Positions 26,201 to 34,612 of a DNA stretch of 64,000 nt are shown one piece after another; position 1 is the first letter of the stretch, and the number at the start of each line of letters is the position of its first letter. This stretch comes from Cellulomonas triticagri (GTDB lineage Bacteria > Actinomycetota > Actinomycetes > Actinomycetales > Cellulomonadaceae). The stretch is taken from assembly GCF_003696205.1 (NCBI RefSeq), contig NZ_RFFI01000003.1:1-64000 (forward strand). The letters run 5' to 3'. The notes below the pieces were generated by a model. The model ran no database searches. It saw only the letters and a program-made list of their open reading frames with translations, and was not told the DNA's origin. The position numbers were made by a program, and so were the translations under genes.

Positions 26201-26297
26201 GCCGGTCCCAGCGACCGGACCGGGCGGCGCATTCCCGGCGTCGATGTCGGGCTCGTGAACCCCCGGTCACGATGTGGTCACGGTCACACGAACTCCT

Positions 26298-26327
26298 TGA
26301 CGGCCATTAGTAAGGAAGGTCTACTAA
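26298..26327 (+). promoter_or_regulatory. Promoter and ROK-type operator of the amino-sugar regulator
   Basis: A -35-like TTGACG lies at 26298-26303. TTAGTA (26307-26312) and TACTAA (26322-26327) are perfect inverted arms with 9 nt between them, and the second arm occupies the -10 position. The ATG at 26333 begins 5 nt later, so the message is probably leaderless. The AT-rich inverted repeat over the promoter resembles sites of ROK repressors; autoregulation is inferred. Confidence 0.65.
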
Positions 26328-26332
26328 CAAAC

Positions 26333-27535
26333 ATGTCAGCCACCGAGACGACGCGGTCGTCCCGCCCCGGGGCCCCGGCCCTGCGGGGAGTGGGACGCGC
26401 GCTGCGCCCGACCGCGAAGGTGCTCCCCGAGCACGCGCGGGCGCACAACCGCGCGCTCGTGCTGCAGCACCTGTTCCACCAGGGCCCGTCGTCCCGCGCC
26501 GACCTCGCGCGGGCCACCGGGCTCACCCGGGTCACCGTCTCCGACCTGGTGTCCGTGCTCATCGCCGAGGGCCTCGTCGCCGAGCTGGGCGTCCGCCCCG
26601 AGGGCCGGGTCGGCAAGCCCGCGACCCTCGTCGGGATGCGCACCGAGGACCTGCAGGTCGTCGCCGTCGACCTCGCCGACGACGCCAGCCTGCGCGGCGC
26701 CGTCATGACGCTCACCGGCGTCGTCGTCGCCCGACGCACCGCCGCCCTCGACGGCCGCACCGGGGACGACGCCGTCGCCGTCCTCGAGGACCTCTGCCGC
26801 GACCTGCTCGCCGCCGCCGACCGCCCCGTCGTCGGCGTCGGCATCGGCTCGCCCGGCGTCATCGACTCCACCGGGTTCGTCGTCGAGGCCCCCAACCGCG
26901 GCTGGTACGACCTGCCGCTCGCCGAGCACCTCACCACCCGGCTCGGCCTGCCCGTGCACGTCGCCAACGACGCCAACACCCACGCGCTGGGGGAGTACAC
27001 CTACGGCGGCGCCCCCGGCGACGGCCTCATGGTCGTCACCGTCGGCCAGGGCGTCGGCGCCGGGATCGTGCTCGACGGCTCCCTCGTGCGCGGCCGCGCC
27101 GACGCCGCCGGGGAGATCGGCCACGTCACCGTCGTGGACGACCGCGACGTCCGCGCCGGGGACCCCCAGCCCCGGCCCTGCGCCTGCGGGCGCGCCGGGT
27201 GCCTGGAGACGCTGCTCTCCCTGCCCGCGCTGCGCCGCGCCACCGCGGGCACCACCCCCGAGGAGTCCGACGCCGTGCTCGCGTCGGTCGGACGGAAGCT
27301 GGGCCTCGCCCTCGCTCCCGTCGTCAGTGCGCTCAACCTCGCCGAAGTCCGGCTCTCCGGACCCGCCGAGCTGCTGGACGGAGCCCTCAGAGCCGAGGCG
27401 CTCGCCACCGTCCGGGCCCGGACGATGCCCCTGCTGGGGCAGGACCTCGCGCTGGGCATGAGCTCGTTGGACGAGGACGGTGCGCTCTCCGGCGCCGCCG
27501 CCCTCGTGCTGTCCGGTCAGCTCGGGGTCACGTGA
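26333..27535 (+). CDS. ROK-family transcriptional repressor (NagC/XylR type)
   Basis: A 400-residue protein. An N-terminal winged helix (about 35-95) reads NRALVLQHLFHQGPSSRADLARATGLTR in two parts and VSDLVSVLIAEGLVAELG. The ROK domain has GVGIGSPGVID, VHVANDANTHALGEYTYG, VVTVGQGVGAGIVLDGSL, AGEIGHVTVVDD and the zinc motif CACGRAGCLE. The ATP-binding DxGxT loop is degraded (VDLADDAS), as expected for a repressor that binds sugar but does not phosphorylate it. It heads the cluster ending in nagB and is the obvious controller, probably sensing an amino-sugar. No Shine-Dalgarno precedes ATG 26333. Confidence 0.92.
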   Translation: MSATETTRSSRPGAPALRGVGRALRPTAKVLPEHARAHNRALVLQHLFHQGPSSRADLARATGLTRVTVSDLVSVLIAEGLVAELGVRPEGRVGKPATLVGMRTEDLQVVAVDLADDASLRGAVMTLTGVVVARRTAALDGRTGDDAVAVLEDLCRDLLAAADRPVVGVGIGSPGVIDSTGFVVEAPNRGWYDLPLAEHLTTRLGLPVHVANDANTHALGEYTYGGAPGDGLMVVTVGQGVGAGIVLDGSLVRGRADAAGEIGHVTVVDDRDVRAGDPQPRPCACGRAGCLETLLSLPALRRATAGTTPEESDAVLASVGRKLGLALAPVVSALNLAEVRLSGPAELLDGALRAEALATVRARTMPLLGQDLALGMSSLDEDGALSGAAALVLSGQLGVT

Positions 27536-27623
27536 CGACCCCGAGCCGACCGCCTGCAGTGCCGGTACCCCCACCCCAGGCGGGTCTTGCAGGACCCGTC
27601 TTCTCCCAGGGAGGAACACCCAC

Positions 27624-28934
27624 GTGAAGATCGTACGGATCGCGGCCGCCGGTGCGGCCGTCGCGCTCGCCCTCACCGCGTGCTCGTCAGGTGACGACGG
27701 CGGCTCGTCCGGGTCGGACGGCACCGCCGAGGCCGCCGACATCACCCTCTGGCTCGCCGGGGCGGACACGCCCGACGAGCTGCGGGACTACCTCAAGACG
27801 ACCTTCGAGGAGGAGAACCCCGGCTCGACGCTCACCATCGAGGAGCAGGACTGGAACGACCTCGTCACCAAGCTCACGACGGCCCTGCCGGACGAGAACA
27901 ACACCCCCGACGTGGTCGAGATCGGCAACACCCAGTCGCCGACGTTCACCACCATCGGCGCGTTCCGCGACCTGACCCCGCTGTACGACGAGCTCGGCGG
28001 CGACGACCTGCTGCCGTCCTTCGTCGAGGTCGGCCAGGCCGACGGCAAGAACTACGCGCTGCCGTACTACTTCGGCTCGCGCTACATGTTCTACCGCCCG
28101 GACGTCTGGTCCGCCGCGGGCGTCGAGAAGCCGACGACCCTCGCCGAGTTCGGCGACGCCGTGACCGCGCTGAACAACGGCACGCAGTCCGGGTTCGCCA
28201 TCGGCGGCCAGGACTGGCGCAACGGCATCTCCTGGGTGTTCGCGAACGGCGGCGAGCTCGCCACCGAGGACGGCGGCGAGTGGACCTCCACGCTCTCCGA
28301 CCCGAACACCATCACCGGGCTCGAGCAGTGGCAGGCCGTCTACGAGGGCGCGTCCAACGTCCCCGCCACCGAGCGCGACGTCGCCTACTGGGACTTCCTC
28401 AACGACGGCACGGACGGCGCCGCCCCGGCTGCCGCGACGATCATGGCCCCGGGCTGGGCCCGCTGGTCCATCGGCGACCTCACCACGAACGACGACGGCG
28501 AGGAGGTGCGCGACGGCATGGCGGACACCAGCAAGTTCGGCATCTTCGCACTGCCCGGCACCGACGGCGGACTCGCCCCGGTGTTCGCCGGCGGCTCCAA
28601 CATCGCCATCTCGGCGAAGTCCCAGCACCCGGAGCTCTCCGAGAACCTGCTGCGGATCATCTTCTCCGAGGAGTACCAGACGATGCTCGGCGAGAACGGG
28701 CTCGGCCCGGCCAACGCCCAGTACGTCGACTCGCTCGGCGACGACGAGTTCGCCACCACGATGATCGAGACCGCCGCGGCGTCCAAGCTCACCCCGGCCG
28801 CGCCGGGCTGGGCCGCCGTCGAGGCCGCCTTCGTCTACGAGGAGCTGTTCCAGGCGATCGCCGAGGGCGGTGACGTGACCGCGCTGGCCGCCGAGTACGA
28901 CGAGCGCATCACGCCGATGCTCAACGGCAGCTGA
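27624..28934 (+). CDS. ABC transporter sugar-binding lipoprotein (NgcE/DasA-like)
   Basis: A 436-residue protein from GTG 27624 with GGGAGGAA upstream. A lipoprotein signal peptide ends in LTAC with the lipidated Cys at residue 20, followed by a Ser/Gly/Asp-rich linker. The mature part is a family-1 sugar-binding protein: ITLWLAGADTPDELRDYL, DVVEIGNTQSPTF, ALPYYFGSRYMFYRPDVW, ANGGELATEDGGEW and PVFAGGSNIAISAKS. Context with two permeases, a ROK kinase and nagB points to GlcNAc or chitobiose uptake; similarity to NgcE is judged from context more than from specific residues. Confidence 0.9.
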   Translation: MKIVRIAAAGAAVALALTACSSGDDGGSSGSDGTAEAADITLWLAGADTPDELRDYLKTTFEEENPGSTLTIEEQDWNDLVTKLTTALPDENNTPDVVEIGNTQSPTFTTIGAFRDLTPLYDELGGDDLLPSFVEVGQADGKNYALPYYFGSRYMFYRPDVWSAAGVEKPTTLAEFGDAVTALNNGTQSGFAIGGQDWRNGISWVFANGGELATEDGGEWTSTLSDPNTITGLEQWQAVYEGASNVPATERDVAYWDFLNDGTDGAAPAAATIMAPGWARWSIGDLTTNDDGEEVRDGMADTSKFGIFALPGTDGGLAPVFAGGSNIAISAKSQHPELSENLLRIIFSEEYQTMLGENGLGPANAQYVDSLGDDEFATTMIETAAASKLTPAAPGWAAVEAAFVYEELFQAIAEGGDVTALAAEYDERITPMLNGS

Positions 28935-29026
28935 CGCACCCCGCACCGCGCCGGCCGCGGGGCCACCCGCCCCGCGGCCGGCGACGTCGCACCACCCGCA
29001 CCCCCGGAGAGCCCGGAGACCCCCGC

Positions 29027-29983
29027 ATGCCCAGCACCGAGGCGCCCACCGCGCCGCCCGCCGCGCCCCCCGCGCGGCCCACCCCGCGCCGACGTCGCCG
29101 CGGCCCCGGCGCCGCCCCGTACGTCCTGATCGTCCCCGCGCTCGCCGTCCTGCTCGCGGGCCTCGGCTACCCGCTGTTCTGGCAGGCCGTGACCTCGCTG
29201 CAGGAGTTCGGCCTCGCGCAGCAGTTCGGTCAGCCCCCGACCTTCGTCGGCCTCGACAACTACGCCCGGATCTTCTCCGACGAGCGGCTGTGGGCCGTCG
29301 TCGTCCGGTCGATCCTGTTCTGCCTCGTCAACGCGTTCGCCACCGTCGGCATCGGCGTGCTGCTCGCGCTGCTCATGAAGGCCGTGCACCCCGCGATCCG
29401 GATCGTGCTGCAGATCGGCCTGCTGCTCGCCTGGGCCATGCCGATGGTCGCGGCCGTCACCGTCTGGAAGTGGCTGTTCGACTGGCGCACCGGCGTCATC
29501 AACTGGGTGCTCGTCCAGATGGGCTTCGACCGGTACGAGGGGCACACCTGGCTCGCGCAGCCGCTGTCGTTCTTCTTCGTCGCCACCGTGATCATCGTGT
29601 GGATGTCGGTGCCGTTCGTCGCGCTGTCCGTCTACGCCGCCCTCACCCAGGTGTCCGACGAGGTCCTCGAGGCCGCCCGCATCGACGGCGCCGGGCCCAC
29701 CCGGATCTTCTGGCACATCACGCTGCCGCTCGTGCGGCCCGTGCTGTCCATCGTGCTGCTGCTGCAGATCATCTGGGACCTGCGGGTGTTCGCCCAGATC
29801 CGGCTGCTCCAGGACGCCGGGGCACCCGTGTCCGAGACGAACCTGCTCGGCAACTTCATCTTCGAGCTCGGCATCGGGCGCCAGGACTTCGCCGGGGCCG
29901 CGGCCGTGTCGATCTTCGTGCTCGCCCTCACCGTGCTCATCAGCTGGCCCTACGTCCGCAACCTGCTCAAGGAGGACGCATGA
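29027..29983 (+). CDS. ABC sugar permease, first subunit (NgcF/DasB-like)
   Basis: A 318-residue integral membrane protein with six predicted helices after a Pro/Arg-rich head. The first periplasmic part contains FVGLDNYARIFSDERLW, and the EAA loop that contacts the ATPase reads LEAARIDGAGPTRIFWHITLPL. It is the MalF-type half of the importer. It overlaps the next permease by 4 bp. The operon has no ATPase gene, so a shared MsiK-type ATPase encoded elsewhere probably energises it, as in Streptomyces Ngc and Das systems. Confidence 0.92.
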   Translation: MPSTEAPTAPPAAPPARPTPRRRRRGPGAAPYVLIVPALAVLLAGLGYPLFWQAVTSLQEFGLAQQFGQPPTFVGLDNYARIFSDERLWAVVVRSILFCLVNAFATVGIGVLLALLMKAVHPAIRIVLQIGLLLAWAMPMVAAVTVWKWLFDWRTGVINWVLVQMGFDRYEGHTWLAQPLSFFFVATVIIVWMSVPFVALSVYAALTQVSDEVLEAARIDGAGPTRIFWHITLPLVRPVLSIVLLLQIIWDLRVFAQIRLLQDAGAPVSETNLLGNFIFELGIGRQDFAGAAAVSIFVLALTVLISWPYVRNLLKEDA

Positions 29984-30909
29984 GCGCCACCGTCGCCGCG
30001 CCCGCCACCCCCGCCCCGCCGTCGGCCGGTGCGCGGGGGACCGACGCCCGCGCGCCACTCACCGGGGCGCGCGTCGCCCGCCGGGTGCGCGGCGTGCTGC
30101 TCGGCCTGCTCGCCGTCGTCATCGCCCTGCTCTGGGCGTTCCCCGTCTACTGGATGGTGCTGTCGTCGCTGCTGCCCAACGCGCGGCTGCGGTCCACCAC
30201 CCCGACGTTCTTCCCGACCGGCGCCACCCTCGGCAACTACCGGTCCGTGCTGTCCGGCGACTCCTTCACCTCCGCGCTCGGCATGAGCCTGGCGATCACG
30301 GGGCTCACCGTCGTCGCCGTGCTGGTGTTCGCGTTCTTCGCGGCCCTCGCGATCAGCCGGTTCCGGTTCCGCGGGCGGCTGACCTTCGTCGTCGCGGTGC
30401 TGTTCGTGCAGATGCTGCCCGCCGAGGGGCTGTTCATCGCCCAGTACCGGATGCTGTCGTCGGCGAACCTGCTGAACAGCGTCGTCGGCGTCTCGATCCT
30501 CTACACCGCCGCCGTCGTCCCGTTCACGATCTGGATGCTGCGGGGCTTCGTCGCCGGGGTGCCGATCGAGCTCGAGGAGGCCGCCATGGTCGACGGGCTC
30601 AGCCGCACCAAGGCGTTCCTGCGGATCACGTTCCCGCTGCTCGCTCCCGGGCTCGTCGCCTCCGGGGTGTACGCGTTCCTGCAGGCGTGGAACGAGTTCA
30701 CCGTCGCGCTCGTCGCGCTGCCCGCCGAGTCCGCGCGCACCCTGCCGCTGTGGTTGCGCTCGTTCCTCGCGTCGTCCGCCAGCCGCGGCGTCGACTGGGG
30801 CGAGGTCATGGCCGCGTCCACCCTGATCGCCGTGCCCGTCATCGTGTTCTTCCTGCTCGTGCAGGGCCGGATGACGTCCGGGCTGGTGTCCGGAGCGGTG
30901 AAGGGCTGA
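29980..30909 (+). CDS. ABC sugar permease, second subunit (NgcG/DasC-like)
   Basis: ATG 29980 overlaps the previous stop and has GGAGGA upstream; the protein has 309 residues. It is a MalG-type permease with six helices: AFPVYWMVLSSLLPNARLRS near the start, PTFFPTGATLGNYRSVL, and the EAA loop LEEAAMVDGLSRTKAFLRITF. The end, LVQGRMTSGLVSGAVKG, is the usual MalG terminus. It pairs with the preceding permease to form the membrane channel. Confidence 0.92.
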   Translation: MSATVAAPATPAPPSAGARGTDARAPLTGARVARRVRGVLLGLLAVVIALLWAFPVYWMVLSSLLPNARLRSTTPTFFPTGATLGNYRSVLSGDSFTSALGMSLAITGLTVVAVLVFAFFAALAISRFRFRGRLTFVVAVLFVQMLPAEGLFIAQYRMLSSANLLNSVVGVSILYTAAVVPFTIWMLRGFVAGVPIELEEAAMVDGLSRTKAFLRITFPLLAPGLVASGVYAFLQAWNEFTVALVALPAESARTLPLWLRSFLASSASRGVDWGEVMAASTLIAVPVIVFFLLVQGRMTSGLVSGAVKG

Positions 30910-30910
30910 C

Positions 30911-31906
30911 GTGGACGAGCTGATCACGGTCGCGCCCGTCGCGGCACCGGTGGCGCGTGCCGGGCGGCACGCCGCCGGGGGGGCGGGCGGCTGGTCCGTC
31001 GGGCTCGACGTCGGCGGCACCAAGACCCTCGGCGTCCTCGTCGCCCCCGACGGCACCGCCGGCCCGGGGCTGCGGCTGCCCACCACCCGCGGCGCGGACG
31101 CCGTCGCCGCCACGGCCGCCGCCGCCGTCCACCGGCTGCTCGCCGACGCCGGGCTCGCCACCACCGACCTCGTCGGCGTCGGCCTCGGCCTGCCGGGCAT
31201 CGTCGACACCACAGCCGGCCGCGTCGAGCACGCCGTCAACCTCGGCATCGACGCGGGCGTCCCGCTGGCCGACCTCGTCTCCGGCGCGGTCGGCGGCGTG
31301 CCCGTCGCGCTGGAGAACGACCTCAACGCCGCCGCGCTCGGCGCCGCGCACCTGCTGCCCGAGCCCGAGCCCGACCTCGCGTTCCTCGCGCTCGGCACCG
31401 GGCTCGCCGCCGGGCTCGTGCTCGACGGACGCCTCCGCCGAGGGGCGTCCGGCGCCGCGGGGGAGATCGGGCACCTCGTGCACGTCATCGACGGGCTGCC
31501 CTGCCCCTGCGGGCAGCGCGGGTGCCTCGAGCAGTACGCGTCCGGCGGGGCGCTGACCGCCGCGTGGCCCGGCCCGGGGGACCGCCCCGGACCGGTGGCC
31601 CTGTTCCAGGCCGCCGCGGCAGGGGATGCTGGTGCTGTCGCCGTGCGCGACCGGTTCGCCGACGCCGTCGCGGCCGCCGTGCGGGTGCTCGTCCTGACCA
31701 CCGACGTCGCTCACGTCGTCGTCGGCGGCGGGGTCAGCGAGCTCGGCACGCCGCTGCTCGACGTCGTGCGCGCCGCGCTGGACCGTGCGGCCCGGGACTC
31801 CGCGTTCCTGGCCGCGATGCACATGGCGGAGCGGGTGACCCTCGCCCCGCCCGGAGTGCCGGTGGGTGCCGTGGGCGCCGCGCTGGCCGGACGGAAGGAG
31901 ACCTGA
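30911..31906 (+). CDS. ROK-family sugar kinase, probable N-acetylglucosamine kinase
   Basis: A 331-residue protein from GTG 30911, one base after the permease stop. Unlike the repressor it keeps the phosphate-binding GLDVGGTKTLGVLVAPDG and lacks an HTH. Further motifs are GVGLGLPGIVD, VALENDLNAAALGAAHLL with the catalytic Asp of END, LALGTGLAAGLVLDG, AAGEIGHLVH and the zinc motif CPCGQRGCLEQY. ROK kinases phosphorylate glucose, GlcNAc or ManNAc; the adjacent nagB favours an amino-sugar. The stop overlaps the nagB start by one base. Confidence 0.9.
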   Translation: MDELITVAPVAAPVARAGRHAAGGAGGWSVGLDVGGTKTLGVLVAPDGTAGPGLRLPTTRGADAVAATAAAAVHRLLADAGLATTDLVGVGLGLPGIVDTTAGRVEHAVNLGIDAGVPLADLVSGAVGGVPVALENDLNAAALGAAHLLPEPEPDLAFLALGTGLAAGLVLDGRLRRGASGAAGEIGHLVHVIDGLPCPCGQRGCLEQYASGGALTAAWPGPGDRPGPVALFQAAAAGDAGAVAVRDRFADAVAAAVRVLVLTTDVAHVVVGGGVSELGTPLLDVVRAALDRAARDSAFLAAMHMAERVTLAPPGVPVGAVGAALAGRKET

Positions 31907-32703
31907 TGGAGGTCGTCATCGCCCCCGGACCCGAGCTCGCGCGGCTCGCCGCCGACGCCGTCGAGGGCGTCGTGCGCGCCCACGCCGCGGCGGGGGACCG
32001 GCCCGCCGTGCTCGGCATCGCGACCGGGTCCAGCCCGCTCGCCGTGTACGACGAGCTCGCGCGGCGGCACACCGAGGAGGGGCTGTCCTTCGCGGGCGTC
32101 CGCGCCTTCATGCTCGACGAGTACGTCGGCCTGCCCGCCGAGCACCCCGAGCGGTACCGCAACGTCATCGAGACGGAGTTCGCGTCCCGCGTCGACATCG
32201 ACCCCGCCGACGTGCACGGCCCCGACGGCCTCGCGACCGACATCCCCGGCGCGTGCGCGGCCTACGAGGCGGCCATCGCCGAGACCGACGGCGTCGACGT
32301 GCAGATCCTCGGCGTCGGCACCGACGGGCACATCGCGTTCAACGAGCCCGGGTCGTCCCTCGCGTCGCGTACCCGCATCAAGACGCTCACCCGGCAGACC
32401 CGCGAGGACAACGCCCGGTTCTTCGACGGCGACGTCGCCCAGGTCCCCACGCACTGCCTCACCCAGGGGCTCGCGACCATCATGTCCGCCCGGCACGTCG
32501 TGCTGCTCGCGCAGGGCAAGCACAAGGCCGAGGCCGTGCACCAGCTCGTCGAGGGCCCCGTCAGCGCCATGTGGCCCGGCACCGTGCTGCAGCACCACCC
32601 GCACGTGACGATCCTCGTGGACGAGGCCGCCGGGGGCCGCCTGCAGCTCGGCACCTACTACCGTGAGACCTTCGCCGCCAAGCCGTCCTGGCAGGGCATC
32701 TGA
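31906..32703 (+). CDS. nagB: Glucosamine-6-phosphate deaminase
   Basis: A 265-residue protein starting at ATG 31906 with AAGGAG upstream. It shows ATGSSPLAVYDEL, FMLDEYVGLPAEHPERYR with the catalytic Asp, ILGVGTDGHIAFNEPGSSL and VHQLVEGPVSAMWPGTVLQHH. It converts glucosamine-6-phosphate to fructose-6-phosphate and ammonia. No nagA deacetylase is present in the window, so either imported GlcN is used directly or deacetylation is encoded elsewhere. A longer frame to 31522 lies out of phase over the kinase gene. Confidence 0.96.
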   Translation: MEVVIAPGPELARLAADAVEGVVRAHAAAGDRPAVLGIATGSSPLAVYDELARRHTEEGLSFAGVRAFMLDEYVGLPAEHPERYRNVIETEFASRVDIDPADVHGPDGLATDIPGACAAYEAAIAETDGVDVQILGVGTDGHIAFNEPGSSLASRTRIKTLTRQTREDNARFFDGDVAQVPTHCLTQGLATIMSARHVVLLAQGKHKAEAVHQLVEGPVSAMWPGTVLQHHPHVTILVDEAAGGRLQLGTYYRETFAAKPSWQGI

Positions 32704-32720
32704 CGCACCGGGAGCACAGC

Positions 32721-33071
32721 GTGGCCGAGCACCGCATCTACGGCACGAGCTTCGCGAGCATCTACCCGCTCTACGTGACGAAGGTCGAGCGCAAGGGGCG
32801 TGAGCGCGCGCAGGTCGACGAGGTCATCACGTGGCTCACGGGCTACGACGCCGACGGCCTGGCGGCGGCGGTCGCCGACGAGCGCGACCTGCGCGCGTTC
32901 TTCGCGCAGGCCCCCGCGATGAACCCGGCGGCGGACCTCATCACCGGCGTCATCTGCGGCATCCGCGTCGAGCAGATCGAGGACACCCTCATGCAGCAGA
33001 TCCGCTGGATGGACAAGCTGGTCGACGAGGTGGCGAGAGGCAAGCGCATGCAGTCCATCCTCCGCGCGTAG
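32721..33071 (+). CDS. DUF2200 domain protein
   Basis: A 116-residue protein beginning at GTG 32721 with GGGAG upstream. It matches DUF2200 along its whole length: HRIYGTSFASIYPLYVTKVERKGR, VDEVITWLTGYD, FFAQAPAMNPAADLITGVICGIRVE and MQQIRWMDKLVDEVARGK. The family is small, cytosolic and widespread but has no established function. It follows nagB by 17 bp and may be read through from the operon. A palindromic element starts 11 bp after its stop. Confidence 0.9.
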   Translation: MAEHRIYGTSFASIYPLYVTKVERKGRERAQVDEVITWLTGYDADGLAAAVADERDLRAFFAQAPAMNPAADLITGVICGIRVEQIEDTLMQQIRWMDKLVDEVARGKRMQSILRA

Positions 33072-33081
33072 CCCGTGCCCG

Positions 33082-33149
33082 CGAGGTCGAGGGTTTGCCC
33101 GGAAATCGGGCCTGGGAACCCTCGATCTCGCCGCAAACCCTCGACCTCG
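33082..33149. repeat. Palindromic element, family member 2
   Basis: Arms 33082-33098 and 33133-33149 are 17 nt and perfectly inverted (CGAGGTCGAGGGTTTGC). The centre contains a small CCCG/CGGG hairpin and a second partial copy of the right arm (33117-33130). Its arms match element 3 on the far side of the DUF559 gene and the outer arms of the element at 7725. Confidence 0.85.
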
Positions 33150-33218
33150 GCCTCACGCTGTCCACAGGGGGAGGGGTGAGCTGGGAGTGCGGGCGCGGGA
33201 GCGGGCAAGGTGGGGGGC

Positions 33219-34163
33219 GTGACCGTTTCCGAGGTGCTGCCCGAGGTCCTGCTCGCGCGCCACGGCGACCCCGCACGGCTCGCGAGCCTGCACGCCCGTG
33301 GCCAGGTCGAGCGCGTGCGGTGGGGTGCCTACGCACCGACAGCGCCGTCCCAGGGACCTGCTCGCGACCTGCGGCGGCGCGTCATCGCCCGGACGCTCGC
33401 CGTGCACGCGCAGCTGCAGGTGCCGCACTGGTTCAGCCACGAGACGGCCGCGGTGCTCTGGGGCTGCGCGACGTACCGGCTCGCGGACGCCGTTCACCTG
33501 GTCCAGGAGACCCGACCCTCCCGGCGTGGGCGCGACCCGGTGGTGCGGCACCACGGCGAGGTCGCGCCGCTCGAGCGCGCCTGGCAGCACGAGGTGCCGG
33601 TGACGAGCCTGGAGCGGACCGTCGCCGACTGCGCGGCCGCCCTGACCCGGGACCGCGCGCTGGTCATCGCGGACTCCGCGCTGCGTCGCGGCGCGGACGG
33701 CGACGCGATCACGGCGCTGATCGCCTCGCGAGCGGGCCGCCGGGGGTCCGCGCGGGCCCGATCGGTGCTGGCGCTGGCCGACGCCCGGGCCGACTCGCCG
33801 GGCGAGACGCTCGTCCGGCTCGCGCTGCACGAGCACGGGCTGCCGTCCCCGGAGCCGCAGGTGGAGGTCGCGACCCGACGCGGCCGGTTCCGGGTCGACC
33901 TCGGCTGGCGCGACGCCCGGGTCGCGGTGGAGTTCGACGGGTTCGTGAAGTACTCGGGGGAGCTCGGCAGCACCGCGGCGGAGGCCGTGTTTGCGGAGAA
34001 GCAGCGCCAGGACGCGCTGGAGGAGGCCGGCTGGCGGATCCTCCGCACCACCTGGGACGACCTGCGCTCACCCGTGACGCTCGCCACCCGAGCGGCCGCT
34101 GCCCTGCGTCGCACCAGTGAGGTCGAGGGTTTGCCGAGAGTTCGAGGGGTTCAGGCCGCGTGA
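33219..34163 (+). CDS. DUF559 (VSR-like) endonuclease-fold protein with AbiEi-type N-terminus
   Basis: Starts at GTG 33219 (GTG 33210 also possible), giving about 314 residues. The N-terminal quarter resembles AbiEi-type winged helices (VLLARHGDPARLASLHARGQVERVRWGAYAP). The C-terminal domain has a PD-(D/E)XK pattern: FRVDLGWRD, VAVEFDGFVKYSGE and EAGWRILRTTWDDL. Many actinobacteria carry such genes as accessory singletons with no known role; a nuclease or toxin-antitoxin-related function is inferred from the fold. Its final residues and stop are encoded inside a palindromic element, and a related element lies upstream. Confidence 0.8.
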   Translation: MTVSEVLPEVLLARHGDPARLASLHARGQVERVRWGAYAPTAPSQGPARDLRRRVIARTLAVHAQLQVPHWFSHETAAVLWGCATYRLADAVHLVQETRPSRRGRDPVVRHHGEVAPLERAWQHEVPVTSLERTVADCAAALTRDRALVIADSALRRGADGDAITALIASRAGRRGSARARSVLALADARADSPGETLVRLALHEHGLPSPEPQVEVATRRGRFRVDLGWRDARVAVEFDGFVKYSGELGSTAAEAVFAEKQRQDALEEAGWRILRTTWDDLRSPVTLATRAAAALRRTSEVEGLPRVRGVQAA

Positions 34164-34184
34164 TCCGAGCAAACCCTCGACCTC
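34119..34184. repeat. Palindromic element, family member 3, overlapping a gene end
   Basis: Arms 34119-34134 and 34169-34184 are 16 nt and perfectly inverted (GAGGTCGAGGGTTTGC). The left arm and centre are read as the last 15 codons and stop (34161-34163) of the DUF559 gene. The element may also act as that gene's terminator. Confidence 0.85.
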
Positions 34185-34228
34185 GTGCACGGAAGGGCAC
34201 GTCGGTGGGGGCGCGTATCGTGGGCGGC

Positions 34229-34612
34229 ATGAGTGAGCCTCTGCCGCCGAGCACCGAGCCCGACCGGCTCTCCGACCCCGGGACCGCCGGGTCGACCGGG
34301 CTCCTCGAGCGGCCGGAGGAGCAGCTCGGCGAGCCGGGCGACCACGAGCGCTTCGCGCACTACGTGCGCAAGGAGAAGATCATGGAGTCGGCGATGTCCG
34401 GCAAGCCCGTGGTCGCGCTCTGCGGGAAGGTCTGGGTGCCGGGCCGCGACCCGAACAAGTTCCCGGTCTGCCCGGTCTGCAAGGAGATCTTCGAGGGCCT
34501 CCGGGAGCCGCAGGACGGCGGCGACGGGGACTCCGGCAAGGGGTCCGGCGGCGGTCGCCGCTGGGGCTTCGGCCGTGGCAAGGGTTCCGGCGACTCCTCC
34601 GGCGGACAGTGA
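34229..34612 (+). CDS. DUF3039 family protein
   Basis: A 127-residue protein from ATG 34229. The conserved core is DHERFAHYVRKEKIMESAMSG, PVVALCGKVWVPGRDPNKFP, then CPVCKEIFEGL, with three Cys in a zinc-ribbon-like pattern; the tail is Gly/Ser/Lys-rich. DUF3039 is actinobacterial and always small; function unknown. It is commonly found directly before this type of helicase, and here the stop overlaps the helicase start by 4 bp, implying joint function. TATCGT at 34216-34221 lies 7 nt before the ATG, indicating a leaderless transcript. Confidence 0.9.
   Translation: MSEPLPPSTEPDRLSDPGTAGSTGLLERPEEQLGEPGDHERFAHYVRKEKIMESAMSGKPVVALCGKVWVPGRDPNKFPVCPVCKEIFEGLREPQDGGDGDSGKGSGGGRRWGFGRGKGSGDSSGGQ

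Noticed and set aside
24776-27535. 919-codon plus-strand frame covering the cassette, the LLM gene and the ROK gene
   Set aside because: Only the part from ATG 26333 encodes a recognisable protein. The upstream part is antisense to the cassette and the LLM oxidoreductase, and the operator and promoter before 26333 argue for the short start.
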